Origin: Amycolatopsis jejuensis
Lineage (GTDB): Bacteria; Actinomycetota; Actinomycetes; Mycobacteriales; Pseudonocardiaceae
Direction: 5' to 3'
Length of the DNA stretch: 64,000 nucleotides
NCBI RefSeq assembly: GCF_000717335.1
Contig: NZ_JNYZ01000034.1
Location: 1 to 64,000, forward strand
Every line of letters starts with the position of its first letter. Within the stretch, counting starts at the first letter, position 1. Below the pieces are notes generated by a model. It worked only from the letters and a program-made list of their open reading frames with translations, did not search any database and was not told the origin of the DNA. The translations under genes and the position numbers were made by a program. This document shows, in pieces, positions 43,738 through 54,304 of the stretch.

Positions 43738-45249
43738 ATGGTCCTGCCGCTGGAACTGCGTGGCATCACGCGCAGGTTCGATCAGCTGGTCGCCAACGAC
43801 GACGTCAGCCTGACCGTGCGGGCCGGGTCCGTGCATGCCCTGCTCGGCGAGAACGGCGCGGGGAAGTCGACCCTGATGAAGATCGCCGTCGGACTGGTAC
43901 CCGCCGACCGCGGAACCGTGCTGATCAACGGGAAAGTGATGCACCGGCACACCCCGCGGCTGGCCCGCCGGCTCGGGATGGGCATGGTGCACCAGCATTT
44001 CTCGCTCGTCCCGACGATGACGGTCGCGGAGAACATGGCGCTGGGGGACCGGCCGTGGTCGCCGTCCCGCTTGCCGCGCAAGGAAATCGAGGACCGGCTG
44101 GCCGAAATCGCGGAGCGCTACGGGCTGAAGGTGGACTCGCGCGCCCGGTGCGGTGATCTCCCGGTCGCGGTGCAGCAGCGGGTCGAGATCATCCGCGCGA
44201 TCCTGCACGACGCCGACGTGCTGGTCTTCGACGAGCCGACCGCAATCCTTGCGCCGCACGAGGTCGCGGACCTGCTGGACACCATCCGTGGGTTCCGGGA
44301 CAGCGGCAAAGCGGTGCTGTTCGTGAGTCACAAGCTGCCCGAGGTGATGGCCATTGCCGACGAGATGACCGTGCTGCGCAAAGGCCGGGTGGTGTTCCGG
44401 TCGACGGCCGCGGAGACCGATGCGGACCGGCTGATCCGGGAGATGGTCGGCGAGACGGCTCCGGCTGCGGTACGGCATCGTCCGCCGGTTCGCGATGGCG
44501 GCACGGTGCTCGAGATCGACCGGTTGTCGGTGCGGCAGAGCGAACTCGGGAGCGGGCTGTCCGACGTCGAGGTGTCCGTCGGCGCCGGGGAGATCCTCGG
44601 GGTGGCGGCCGTCGCGGGGAACGGCCAGACCGAGCTGATCCGCGCGGTCGCCGGGTTGGTGCCGACCGAATCCGGTGCGATTCACTTGTCCGGCAAGGAC
44701 ATTGCCGGGATGACGGTGGCCGACCGGCGGGCAGCCGGGGTCGCGTATCTGCCGGTGGACCGGGTTTCCGAGGGCTCGGCCGTCGACCGGTCGGTGGAGG
44801 AGAACGTGCTGATGCGGCTGTATCGTGATCGCCGCTACCGGGGACGGATTTTGCTGCGGGGCCGCGACATCCGCCGGAAGGTCGAAGCGGTGGTGAGCGC
44901 GTATTCCTTGAGCGAGAAGGATGTCACCGCGCGGGCCGGGCGGCTGTCGGGCGGCAACCTCCAGCGCGTGGTCGCGGCAGCCGAGCTCGCGGGTGCACCC
45001 CGGCTGCTGCTCGCCGAGGAACCGACGTGGGGACTCGACGTCCGGGCCACGCGGTTCCTGCACGACCGCATCCGCGACCTGCGGGACGACGGCGCGGGCG
45101 TGCTGCTGGCGTCGTCCGACCTGGCGGAGCTCATCGACCTGTCGGACCGGATCATCGTGCTCTACCGCGGCCGCGTCGCCGGGACCTTCGACGCCGCCGT
45201 GGCCGACCCGGAAACCCTGGGGCGCCTGATGGTCGGGGCAGCGGCATGA
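43738..45249 (+). CDS. BMP-type (nucleoside/purine) ABC transporter ATP-binding protein
   Basis: This 503-aa protein has two fused nucleotide-binding domains. NBD1 has Walker A GENGAGKST, LVPTMTVAENMALG, a degenerate signature (LPVAVQQRVEI) and Walker B LVFDEPTAIL. NBD2 has a degenerate Walker A (VAGNGQTEL), an intact LSGGNLQRVV signature and LLLAEEPTWGLDVRA. This layout is that of NupA/YufO-like ATPases, which pair with two permeases and a BMP lipoprotein, all encoded next. Typical substrates are nucleosides, purines or autoinducer-like sugars. GAGG lies 5 bases before ATG 43738. Confidence 0.88.
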   Translation: MVLPLELRGITRRFDQLVANDDVSLTVRAGSVHALLGENGAGKSTLMKIAVGLVPADRGTVLINGKVMHRHTPRLARRLGMGMVHQHFSLVPTMTVAENMALGDRPWSPSRLPRKEIEDRLAEIAERYGLKVDSRARCGDLPVAVQQRVEIIRAILHDADVLVFDEPTAILAPHEVADLLDTIRGFRDSGKAVLFVSHKLPEVMAIADEMTVLRKGRVVFRSTAAETDADRLIREMVGETAPAAVRHRPPVRDGGTVLEIDRLSVRQSELGSGLSDVEVSVGAGEILGVAAVAGNGQTELIRAVAGLVPTESGAIHLSGKDIAGMTVADRRAAGVAYLPVDRVSEGSAVDRSVEENVLMRLYRDRRYRGRILLRGRDIRRKVEAVVSAYSLSEKDVTARAGRLSGGNLQRVVAAAELAGAPRLLLAEEPTWGLDVRATRFLHDRIRDLRDDGAGVLLASSDLAELIDLSDRIIVLYRGRVAGTFDAAVADPETLGRLMVGAAA

Positions 45250-46321
45250 GACCGGCCAGGCGGCGAGCGTTGACCACCGCGATGTCCGGCGTTGCCCGGT
45301 CGCTCGTGGCGGTCTCGATCGCGCTGCTGCTGAGCGGTGGGCTGATCGTGCTGTCCGGACAGCAGATCGGCGAGGCGTACGGGGTGATGTGGACCGGTGC
45401 GCTCGGCTCGCTGTCGGGACTGGCCGAGACCTTGCGGCTGGCCACCGGGCTGCTCTTCACCAGCCTCGGGTTCACCGTGGCGTTCCGGGCGGGCGTGTTC
45501 AACATCGGCGGTCAAGGCCAGTACGCCGCCGGGTCGTTCCTGGCCGCGTGGATCGGGTTCGGCTTCACCGATGTCCCCGGCTGGCTGGTGATCGTGCTGG
45601 CCTCGCTGGCCGGTGCCGCCGGTGGGGCACTGGCCGCGCTGCTGCCCGCGTTCCTGATGGTGCGCCTCAAGGTCAGCGAGATCATCACCAGCCTGATGAG
45701 TTCGTTCGTGATCGTGTACCTGCTCGAATACCTGGTGATCTTCCGGTTCCCGGCGAGCTCGGGCGAGATCACCGCGACGCCGGTCATCGCGGAGTCGGCT
45801 TTCCTCCCGTTGCTGATGCCGCCCAACAAGTTCTCCGTGGCGGTGATCCTCGCCGTCGCACTCGTGGCCGGATATGCGTTGCTGCTCAAGCGCACCGCGA
45901 TCGGCTACGAGATGGAGATGGTGGGATCGAGCCCGCGGTTCGCGCGGTACGGCGGAATCCGGGAGGGCCGGGTCGCGCTCGTCTCGATGCTGCTGAGCGG
46001 CGCGATCATCGGCCTCGGCGGGGCACAGCAGGTACTCGGCGCCGACCATCGGTACTTCAGCCATCTCGCGTACGACGTCGCCTTCGCCGGGGTTGTGGCG
46101 AGTTTCATCGGCGGCAACCGGCCGTGGGGACTCATTCCCGCCTGTGCGTTCATGGGCGCGTTGCAGAACGGGGCGCTGCAGTTGCAGTTCTTCACCTCGG
46201 TGCCGCGCAGCGTCGCGGACATCGTCACCGGCCTGATCATGCTGCTGTCCGTGGCCGCGGCCTTCCCCGGCCGGCGTCGCCTGGTGACCTGGTGGCGGGC
46301 AAGACAGCGGGTGACAGCCTG

Positions 46322-46322
<1 letters not shown>
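45246..46322 (+). CDS. BMP-type ABC transporter permease 1 (NupB/YufP-like)
   Basis: This 358-aa branched permease has about 9-10 helices. TGLLFTSLGFTVAFRAGVFNIGGQGQYAAGSFLAAW is the hallmark NIGxxGQ segment; LKVSEIITSLMSSFVIVYLLEY and the cytosolic loop RTAIGYEMEMVGSSPRFARYGGI, matching the family's G..A.YGGI coupling element, follow. The start overlaps the ATPase stop (ATGA) and the stop overlaps the second permease start (TGATG), so the transporter subunits are stoichiometrically linked. Confidence 0.88.
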
Positions 46323-47293
<971 letters not shown>

Positions 47294-47305
47294 CAGGAGT
47301 TTGCC

Positions 47306-48346
47306 ATGCCCGGATCGAAGAGATTTACCGTGCTGTCGCTGGCCGCCGCAGCCGCGCTGATGCTGTCCGCCTGCGGAGGTGGCGGACCGGCGGCCCCGTC
47401 CGCGGAGTCCAAGGGCCTCAAGGCCGTGCTGATCGAGGTGCAGAAGCCCGGTGACAAAGGCCCGATCGACTCGATGATCGCGGCATTGAACAAGGGAGCG
47501 AAAGACTACGGGTACGAATCGGTGAAGGACGTCTACGTCGCCGATCCCGCGCAGAGCGAGCAGGCGCTGCGGCAGTTCGCCGGGCAGGGGTACAACCTCG
47601 TCATCTCCACGTTCTCCCCGCCGCAGGGTGCCACCTCGACGGTCGCCGCCGAATTCCCGAACGTCTCGTTCGTCAACGTCCAGGGCGACCCGGCGTTCAA
47701 GGGTGCGCCGTCGAACATGGCGTCCTACTCGACCGACGACGTCAGCGCGGGGTACCTCTGGGGTGTCCTGGCGGGTTCCGTGACCAAGAGCGGGAAGATC
47801 GGCTTCGAATCCGGCCCGCGGTACGGCAGTTCCGACAACGTGCTGGCCGGGATGCTGCAGGGCGTGCGGGCGGTCAACGCCAACGCGACGGTCACCGACA
47901 CGTACACCGACAGCTACGACAATGCCGCGCAGGGCAAGCAGATCGCCAACCAGCTGTACGGTTCCGGGGTCGACGTGATCGCGTCGCTGGCCGCCGGGGC
48001 CGAGGTCGGCATCCGCGAGGCGGCTGCGGAGAAGCCGGACAGCAGGTTGATCATCACCGCGAACGCGCCGTCGCCGACCGAACCGGCGTCGATTGCCGCG
48101 TCGATCAGCCCCCGGTTCGACAGCGTGGTGCTCAAGGCGATGGAAAGCGTGAAGAAGGGTGATTTCAAGGGCGGCGCGGTGACGGTGCCGATTGCCAACG
48201 ACAGCTGGTCGATCGGTGCCGTGGGCAAGGCCGTCCCGGCTTCCGCCAAGGCCGCGCTCGACCAGGCGCTCGCCGACCTCAAGGCCGGGAAGATCAAGCT
48301 CAAGGACGGGTCGGCGCTCGCGGAGCTGCGGGCAGGGCGCGCGTGA
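47306..48346 (+). CDS. BMP-family solute-binding lipoprotein
   Basis: This 346-aa lipoprotein has signal MPGSKRFTVLSLAAAAALMLSAC with the lipidated Cys at C23, so it is exported and membrane-anchored. The fold is that of the BMP/PnrA family: VLIEVQKPGDKGPIDSMIAALNKGAKDYGYE, QALRQFAGQGYNLVISTFSPPQG, SAGYLWGVLAGSVTKSGKIGFESGPRYGSSDNVLAGMLQGVRAVNAN. PnrA-like proteins bind purine nucleosides through aromatic stacking. The ligand here is probably a heterocyclic compound, as inferred from neighbouring enzymes. CAGGAG precedes ATG 47306. Confidence 0.88.
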   Translation: MPGSKRFTVLSLAAAAALMLSACGGGGPAAPSAESKGLKAVLIEVQKPGDKGPIDSMIAALNKGAKDYGYESVKDVYVADPAQSEQALRQFAGQGYNLVISTFSPPQGATSTVAAEFPNVSFVNVQGDPAFKGAPSNMASYSTDDVSAGYLWGVLAGSVTKSGKIGFESGPRYGSSDNVLAGMLQGVRAVNANATVTDTYTDSYDNAAQGKQIANQLYGSGVDVIASLAAGAEVGIREAAAEKPDSRLIITANAPSPTEPASIAASISPRFDSVVLKAMESVKKGDFKGGAVTVPIANDSWSIGAVGKAVPASAKAALDQALADLKAGKIKLKDGSALAELRAGRA

Positions 48347-49464
48347 GGCTGATGCTGACCGGTGACCTGCTGGTCGACCGGGACGATCCAGGGAGCGCGT
48401 TCGAGCTGGTCGCCCCGGTCCTCCGGCGGGCCGACGTGCTGTTCGGCAACAACGAGTGCGTCTACACCACGTCCGAGGTCCGGGCGCCGGGCGCGGGAAT
48501 CCGGGTAGCGGTGCCGCCGGGAAATGCAAAATCGTTGCGCGACAACGGTTTCGACGTCCTGTCCCTGGCCAACAACCATACGCTCGACGCGGGTCACGAA
48601 GGGCTGGTGGAAACCCTGCGTACGCTCGGCGACCTCGGCCTGGCCACCTGCGGTGCCGGACCGGACCTGGCCGCGGCCACGAGCCCGGCCCTCGCTCGGC
48701 ACGGCGACGAGACGGTGGCCTTCCTCGCCTACACCTGCGTGTTCCCGCCGGGACACCAGGCGCGGGAAGGGGTTCCGGGGGTCGCGGATCTGAACGTGGT
48801 CGTGTTCCCGGAGAGCGACATCGAGGTCGCGCAGTCCGGTGCCTTGCCCACTTTGCGGGCCATCGCCGACCCCCGCAGCCTCGACCGGCTCGCCGCGCAG
48901 GTGCGGGCCGCGCGGGAGTCGGCGGACCACGTGGTGATCAGCATTCATGGCGGCGATGGGACCCGTCCGGCGAGCCTGTACGAGTACGAGCGGCAGTTCG
49001 CGCATTGCGCGATCGACGCCGGCGCGGCGATCGTGGCCGGGCACCATCATCACCTGCTTCGCGGCATCGAGCACTACGGCGGCGGGATCGTGTTCTACGG
49101 CCTCGCGCATCTGGTGTTCGACGTGCCGCGGTTCGGCGAGGAGGTCTCATCGTCCACTGTGGACTTCTTCGCCGGCCGCAACGGCGAGTACGCGCTGGGG
49201 CCGCGGGAGGGATATCCCTTGCTGCCCATGCATCCCGATGCGCGGATGACGATGGTCGCGGTCTGCGAGCTGACGCCGGCCGGGCTGGTCCGGGCGGGAT
49301 TCGTCCCGTGCCGGATCAACCCGGCCGGGCAGCCTGATCCGCGCGGCACGGGGGAGGAGATCGTGGAGTACGTACGGAGCCTGATTGCGCAGGCCGGTCT
49401 ACCGCCGGTGCGTTGCGTCGTCGAGGATGTCGATGGCCTGCCCGTCGTCTGGGTGCAGCCATGA
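48343..49464 (+). CDS. CapA-family metallophosphatase-like protein (copy 2)
   Basis: This 373-aa paralogue of the protein encoded at 25541-26731 shares LTGDLLVDRDDPGSAFELV, LFGNNECVY, LSLANNHTLDAGHEGLVETL, FLAYTCVFPPGH, VVISIHGGDGTRP, GHHHHLLRGIEHYGGGIVFYGLAHLVFDVP and GYPLLPMHPDARMTMVAV. It too lacks a signal peptide or membrane segment. It sits between the BMP lipoprotein (GTGA overlap) and an amidase (ATGA overlap). Presence of two such cytosolic proteins in separate operons of one regulon suggests a specific hydrolytic step rather than capsule synthesis. Its reaction is unknown. Confidence 0.82.
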   Translation: MRLMLTGDLLVDRDDPGSAFELVAPVLRRADVLFGNNECVYTTSEVRAPGAGIRVAVPPGNAKSLRDNGFDVLSLANNHTLDAGHEGLVETLRTLGDLGLATCGAGPDLAAATSPALARHGDETVAFLAYTCVFPPGHQAREGVPGVADLNVVVFPESDIEVAQSGALPTLRAIADPRSLDRLAAQVRAARESADHVVISIHGGDGTRPASLYEYERQFAHCAIDAGAAIVAGHHHHLLRGIEHYGGGIVFYGLAHLVFDVPRFGEEVSSSTVDFFAGRNGEYALGPREGYPLLPMHPDARMTMVAVCELTPAGLVRAGFVPCRINPAGQPDPRGTGEEIVEYVRSLIAQAGLPPVRCVVEDVDGLPVVWVQP

Positions 49465-50900
49465 CCCCGTGGTGGGCGGCGGATGCCGTGACGATCAGTC
49501 AGGCGGTACGCAATCGCGAGGTGAGCGCGACCGAGGTGGTTGCGGATGTCCTGGCGCACACGAAGACCACGGACGCCGACCTGCACGCGATGGCGTACCT
49601 GGGCGTCGACGAAGCGTACGAACAGGCACATGCGGTGGACCTCGCGCTCGCGGCTGGGCGCGACCCCGGTCCGCTGGCTGGCGTGCCGGTGACGGTGAAG
49701 GACGTGTTGTTCACCAAGGACATGCCGACCGCGGCCGGGCATGTGCCGTACCGGGATTTCCTCGCGGGGTCTGACGATCTGTCGGTGGCGAGGCTGCGTC
49801 GCGCGGGCGCGGTGGTGATCGGCAAGACCGCGGTGTACGAGCTGGCGTACGGCCCCAGCGACAGCCCGCAGTGGCCCGCGGTCCGCAACCCGTGGCGTAC
49901 CGACCTGACGTCCGGCGGGTCCAGTTCGGGAGCCGCGGTGGCGGTCGCGGCCGGGATGGGCCCGATCGCCGTCGGCACTGACGGCGGCGGCTCGATCCGC
50001 TGCCCGGCGAGTTTCTGCGGCATCGTCGGGCTGAAGCCGTCACGCGGGCGGATTCCGGTGCTCGTCGACAGCCGGTACCCGGGGTTGTCCAGCTGGGGCA
50101 CGCTCGGCCACATCGGCCCGATGGCGCGGACAGTCGCCGACACCGCGCTGGCACTCGACGTGATGACGGGACCGGACCCGCGGGTCGCCTCGTCGCTGCC
50201 CGCGCCGGGGCCGGGCTGGCTGACGGTGCCGGAAACCGAGCTGCGGCAAGCAAAAGTCTGCTACAGCCGCGACTGGGGTTACGCCGTCACCGACCCGGCC
50301 GTGCTGGCGCAGGTGGACGAGGTGGTGGAGCGGCTCTCGGCCGAACTGGCCACGCCGATCGCCCATCGCGACCCGAAGTGGGTCGACCCGGCCCCGCTGA
50401 TGCCGCCGCTGATCGCCGCCGACGCCGACCTGCAGGGGATGCGTGACCTCATCGCGCGGACCGGCGTGCAGCCCAGCGCGAGCATCGCGGCGATGCTGAG
50501 CCGGGAGTGGACCGCCGAAGAGCTCACCGAGGCCCGCCAGGGGACGTATCGGCTGGTCCGCGAGATGGCCGGGTACCTCGACGGATTCGACCTGCTCATC
50601 ACGCCGACCATGGCCGTGCTGCCGTTCCCGGCGGCCGATCCGGGGCCGGTGCTCGACGGGCGGCTCTGCGAGGACATCGCCCGCTGGGCGCCGTTCACCT
50701 TCCCGATGAACCTGACCGGACAGCCCGCGATCTCCGTGCCCGCGGGCTGGACCGCGGACGGCGTCCCGGTCGGCGTGCAGATCGTCGGACGGCAGTTCGG
50801 CGACGCGCTCGTCCTGCGGTTTGCCCAGCTCTGGGAACAGCTTTCGCCGTGGCGGCACCTCCGGCCGCCGGCGGCCGACCCCGCGACCGAAGGGTGCTGA
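49461..50900 (+). CDS. Amidase-signature hydrolase, copy 2
   Basis: This 479-aa amidase-signature enzyme has triad residues K80 (VPVTVKDVLFT), the cis-Ser in TSGGSSSGAAVAVA (S155) and the nucleophile S178 in GTDGGGSIRCPAS. The C-terminal half contains FDLLITPTMAVLPFPAADPGP and FPMNLTGQPAISVPAGWTADGVPVGVQIVG, as in aryl-amidases and GatA-like enzymes. GatB/GatC partners are absent, so it is a catabolic amidase. It differs clearly from copy 1 and lacks a small AtzG-like partner. It likely acts on a different amide of the same pathway. Confidence 0.87.
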   Translation: MTPWWAADAVTISQAVRNREVSATEVVADVLAHTKTTDADLHAMAYLGVDEAYEQAHAVDLALAAGRDPGPLAGVPVTVKDVLFTKDMPTAAGHVPYRDFLAGSDDLSVARLRRAGAVVIGKTAVYELAYGPSDSPQWPAVRNPWRTDLTSGGSSSGAAVAVAAGMGPIAVGTDGGGSIRCPASFCGIVGLKPSRGRIPVLVDSRYPGLSSWGTLGHIGPMARTVADTALALDVMTGPDPRVASSLPAPGPGWLTVPETELRQAKVCYSRDWGYAVTDPAVLAQVDEVVERLSAELATPIAHRDPKWVDPAPLMPPLIAADADLQGMRDLIARTGVQPSASIAAMLSREWTAEELTEARQGTYRLVREMAGYLDGFDLLITPTMAVLPFPAADPGPVLDGRLCEDIARWAPFTFPMNLTGQPAISVPAGWTADGVPVGVQIVGRQFGDALVLRFAQLWEQLSPWRHLRPPAADPATEGC

Positions 50901-50904
50901 ACCG

Positions 50905-51924
50905 ATGAAAGCCATTCGTATCCACCGTTTCGGCGGCCCGGAGAACCTCGTGCTCGACGAGGTCCCGGACCCCGAACCCGGGCCCGGCCAGGTGGTCATC
51001 GACGTGGGCGCGGCCGTGCTCGGGCACCTGGACGTCGACATCATGCGCGGCGTGTCGCGGCTGCCGTTCGCGCTCCCGCACGTGATGGGGCTGGAGGCCG
51101 TCGGCCGGATCAGTGCGCTCGGTCCCGGGGTCACCGGATGGGCGATCGGCGACCGGGTGCTGCCGTCGATCATCGTCACCTGCGGGGTGTGCCGGTTCTG
51201 CCGCGGCGGCGACGATGCGTTGTGCGTCGACCTGCGGTACCAGGGCAAGACTTTCGCCGAGCGGATGGTGTGCGAGGCCGCGCACCTGACCCGGATCTCG
51301 ATGGACCTGCCCGACGAGCAGGTGGTGGCGGTGCCGACCACCTTCGGTACCGCCTGGCACATGCTGTTCACCCGCGGCAACCTGCGGTTCGGCGAAACGG
51401 TGCTGATCAATTCCGTCGGCAGCGGGATCGGGTCGGCGGCGGTCCAGCTCGCCGCCGGCGCCGGAGCGCGCGTGATCGGCACCGCGAGCAGCGACGAGAA
51501 GCTCGCCAAGGCCGCGGACCTCGGCATGCACCACGGCATCAACTACCGCACGGAATCCGTGGTGGAGCAGGTCCGGAAGCTGACCGGCGGACTCGGCGCC
51601 GACCTGGTCTTCGAGCACGTCGGCGGAGACAGCTTCCGGTGGGGACTGGAGAGCATGGCGACCAACGGGCGCATGACGATCTGCGGCGCCCACTCGGGCG
51701 AGGTGGTCCCGGTCGACCTGATCGAACTCTTCCGCGGCCAGCGGTCGGTGATCGCCTCCTTCGGGTACAGCAAGAACGAAGCGGCACGATGCCTGGACCT
51801 GGCCGCCCGCGGCGCGGTGCGGCCGGTGATCCACGCGACGTACCCGCTGGCCGAGGCCGCCGCGGCGGTCACGGCGATGGAACGGCGCGAGAACTTCGGC
51901 CGGATTGCCCTGGTGATGCGCTGA
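50905..51924 (+). CDS. Zinc-type medium-chain alcohol dehydrogenase / quinone-oxidoreductase-like
   Basis: This 339-aa MDR protein has an N-terminal GroES-like domain (MKAIRIHRFGGPENLVLDEVPDPEPGPGQVVI), the LPHVMGLEAVGRI site, a structural zinc Cys cluster CGVCRFCRGGDDALC and the nucleotide-binding core ETVLINSVGSGIGSAAVQLAAGAGARVIGTASSDEKL. The usual GHE catalytic-zinc motif is replaced by MGLEAVG, so the catalytic zinc may be altered even though the structural site is intact. It is the last gene of the operon and probably reduces or oxidises a pathway aldehyde or enone with NAD(P)H. Confidence 0.85.
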   Translation: MKAIRIHRFGGPENLVLDEVPDPEPGPGQVVIDVGAAVLGHLDVDIMRGVSRLPFALPHVMGLEAVGRISALGPGVTGWAIGDRVLPSIIVTCGVCRFCRGGDDALCVDLRYQGKTFAERMVCEAAHLTRISMDLPDEQVVAVPTTFGTAWHMLFTRGNLRFGETVLINSVGSGIGSAAVQLAAGAGARVIGTASSDEKLAKAADLGMHHGINYRTESVVEQVRKLTGGLGADLVFEHVGGDSFRWGLESMATNGRMTICGAHSGEVVPVDLIELFRGQRSVIASFGYSKNEAARCLDLAARGAVRPVIHATYPLAEAAAAVTAMERRENFGRIALVMR

Positions 51925-51925
51925 G

Positions 51926-54304
51926 TCAGGGGTTTCCGGCCGAGACGAACCGGCGCAGCTTCGACGCATCCCGTCGCGTGGGTGCCCGCCCGATCGGCTG
52001 GGTCGGGGCGGGGCCCGGGTCGAGTTCGGGGATGGGCAGTTCCAGCGGTTCCGTGGTGACGGTGTAGCGCTCGCCGTGGTGCACGAGGTCCAGCGATGGT
52101 CCGTCGAGCACCCGGTACGTCGCTGTGTCGTGCTGGATCGACACCTGGAACCGCGTGCCGCGGAAGGTGAGCCGGAACGTGATGCTGCCCAGTTCGTCGG
52201 GGAGCCGCGGGGCGAACGACAGCTGGCCACCGTGGTCACGCAGCCCGCCGAAACCCGCGACCGCGCCCTGCCACGCGCCCGCGAGCGACGCCATGTGCAG
52301 GCCGTTGCGCACGTTGTTGTGCACGTCGTGGAGGTCGGTGAGCGCGGCCTCGGCGAGGTAGTCGTACGCGAGCTGCAGGTGCCCGACCTCCGCGGCGATC
52401 ACTGCCTGCGTTCCCGCGGAAAGCGAGGAATCCCGTACCGTCCGCGCTTCGTAGTAGGCGAAATCGCGGGCCTTTTCCTCCGGGCTGAACGAATCCCCGC
52501 ACAAATGCAGGGCCAGCACGAGGTCCGCCTGCTTCACGACCTGCTTGCGATACAGGTCGAAGTACGGATAGTTGAGCAGCAGCGGGTAGAAATCGTCGTC
52601 GGTACCGGCGAAATCCCATTCGTCGTGCTGCAGGAACCCTTCCGACTGCGGATGTACGCCCAGTTCCTGGTCGTACGGCAACGCCATCGCGTCGGCCGCC
52701 GCACGCCACGAATCGATTTCCGCAGTGTCCACTTCGAACTGTGCGGCGACGTCGGGATGGCGCTCGCAGACGTCCGCGGCGGCCAGCAGATTCCGCCGCG
52801 CCATCAGGTTCGTGTAGATGTTGTTGTCCGCCACCGCGGAATACTCGTCCGGCCCGGTGACGCCGTCGATCCGGAAATGCCCGTGGTGGTCGAAATGCCC
52901 GAGCGACGCCCATAGCCGCGCGGTTTCCAGCAGCAGTTCGGCGCCGCAGGTACGCTCGAAAAGCGTGTCCTCGGTGGCATTCACATAGCGCACCACGGCG
53001 TCGGCGATGTCCGCGCTCACGTGGAATGCCGCAGTACCGGCAGGCCAATACGCCGAACATTCCGCGCCATTGATGGACCGCCATGGGAAGGCTGCGCCAC
53101 GCAAGCCGAGCTGGGTCGCGCGGTCCCTGGCTTTGTCCATTGTGGAGTGTCGCCACACCAGCGCGTCGCGGGCCGCGTCCGGCATCGTGTACGTGAGCAC
53201 CGGCAGCACGAAGGTTTCGGTGTCCCAGAACGCATGCCCGTCGTAACCCGGGCCGGTGAGGCCCTTGCCCGCGATCGCGCGGGTCTCACCGCGGGCCCCG
53301 GCCTGCAGCAGGTGGAAGAGCGCGAACCGGACGGCCTGCTGGAGCTCCGGGTCCCCCTCGAGCTCAATGTCCGACGTGGCCCAGAAATCGTCCAGGAACT
53401 GCTGTTGCTCGGCCGCCAGCCCCTTCCAGCCGGTCTGCCGGGCGCCCGCGAGCGCGGCCTCCACCTGCGCGCGCAGCGCCGGGACGGACCGTTGCGCGGA
53501 CCAGCCGTAGGCGAGGAACTTCGTGAGCCGCAGCCGTCCGCCCTTGGGCACGTCGACGGCCGCGGTGAGGCGCGCGAGGTCCTCCTCGGCGTGGATGCGG
53601 GTGCGCAGCCCGTTGTCGACCTCGATCTTGTGGTCCATCGCCGCGGCAATGCGCAATCCGGACATCCGGGTCTGGTGCACCAGCACCCCTTGGTACCCGG
53701 TGGCGTGGCAGAACTGGCCCACCAGCGGAGCGTCGAGCGCGGCGGCCACCCGAGGGTCGCGCGTGTCCGATTCGATCGGTTCGTTGGCCAGCAGGTCGGA
53801 CTGCACGACTAGCTGCAGGTCCTCGTCGAGCGGCTCGACCTCGTACCGGATCGCGGCGACGGCACGCTGGGTGAACGAAACCAGCCGTTCGGTGGTCACC
53901 CGCACGCGCCGCCCGGTGGGGGAGGACCATTCGGTGACGCGGCGCAGGGTGCCTTTGCGGAAGTCGAGCACGCGGTCGTGCGCGGTCGCGATGCCGTACC
54001 GCATGTCGAGCGGTTCGTCCTCGACGAGCAGCCGGATGATCTTGCCGTCGGTGACGTTGACGACCGTCTGGCCTTCCTCCGGGTAGCCGTATCCGCCTTC
54101 GGCATAAGGCAGTTCGTGCTGCTCGTAGAACCCGTTGAGGTAGGTACCGGGCAGCCCGCGCGGTTCGCCCTCTTCGAGGGTGCCGCGCAGCCCGATGTGG
54201 CCGTTGGACACCGCGAACGCGGATTCGGTGCGCTGCAAGGCATCCACGTCGAGGCCGCGCCAGCGCAGCTCCCACGGCGAGCATTCGTAACCGTGCTCCG
54301 TCAC
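51926..54304 (-). CDS. Glycoside hydrolase family 65 (disaccharide phosphorylase/hydrolase)
   Basis: This 792-aa GH65 protein has an N-terminal beta-sandwich (YECSPWELRWRGLDVDALQRTESAFAVSNGHIGLRGTLEEG), an (alpha/alpha)6 barrel with ARGETRAIAGKGLTGPGYDGHAFWDTETFVLPVL and the catalytic acid E487 in RIDGVTGPDEYSAVADNN, and a C-terminal beta-domain. Members phosphorolyse maltose, trehalose, kojibiose or nigerose to beta-glucose-1-phosphate plus glucose. The adjacent beta-phosphoglucomutase-like HAD gene, whose stop overlaps this start (GTGA), supports a phosphorylase that yields beta-G1P. Which disaccharide is used cannot be read from the sequence. Confidence 0.9.
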   Translation of the reverse strand: MTEHGYECSPWELRWRGLDVDALQRTESAFAVSNGHIGLRGTLEEGEPRGLPGTYLNGFYEQHELPYAEGGYGYPEEGQTVVNVTDGKIIRLLVEDEPLDMRYGIATAHDRVLDFRKGTLRRVTEWSSPTGRRVRVTTERLVSFTQRAVAAIRYEVEPLDEDLQLVVQSDLLANEPIESDTRDPRVAAALDAPLVGQFCHATGYQGVLVHQTRMSGLRIAAAMDHKIEVDNGLRTRIHAEEDLARLTAAVDVPKGGRLRLTKFLAYGWSAQRSVPALRAQVEAALAGARQTGWKGLAAEQQQFLDDFWATSDIELEGDPELQQAVRFALFHLLQAGARGETRAIAGKGLTGPGYDGHAFWDTETFVLPVLTYTMPDAARDALVWRHSTMDKARDRATQLGLRGAAFPWRSINGAECSAYWPAGTAAFHVSADIADAVVRYVNATEDTLFERTCGAELLLETARLWASLGHFDHHGHFRIDGVTGPDEYSAVADNNIYTNLMARRNLLAAADVCERHPDVAAQFEVDTAEIDSWRAAADAMALPYDQELGVHPQSEGFLQHDEWDFAGTDDDFYPLLLNYPYFDLYRKQVVKQADLVLALHLCGDSFSPEEKARDFAYYEARTVRDSSLSAGTQAVIAAEVGHLQLAYDYLAEAALTDLHDVHNNVRNGLHMASLAGAWQGAVAGFGGLRDHGGQLSFAPRLPDELGSITFRLTFRGTRFQVSIQHDTATYRVLDGPSLDLVHHGERYTVTTEPLELPIPELDPGPAPTQPIGRAPTRRDASKLRRFVSAGNP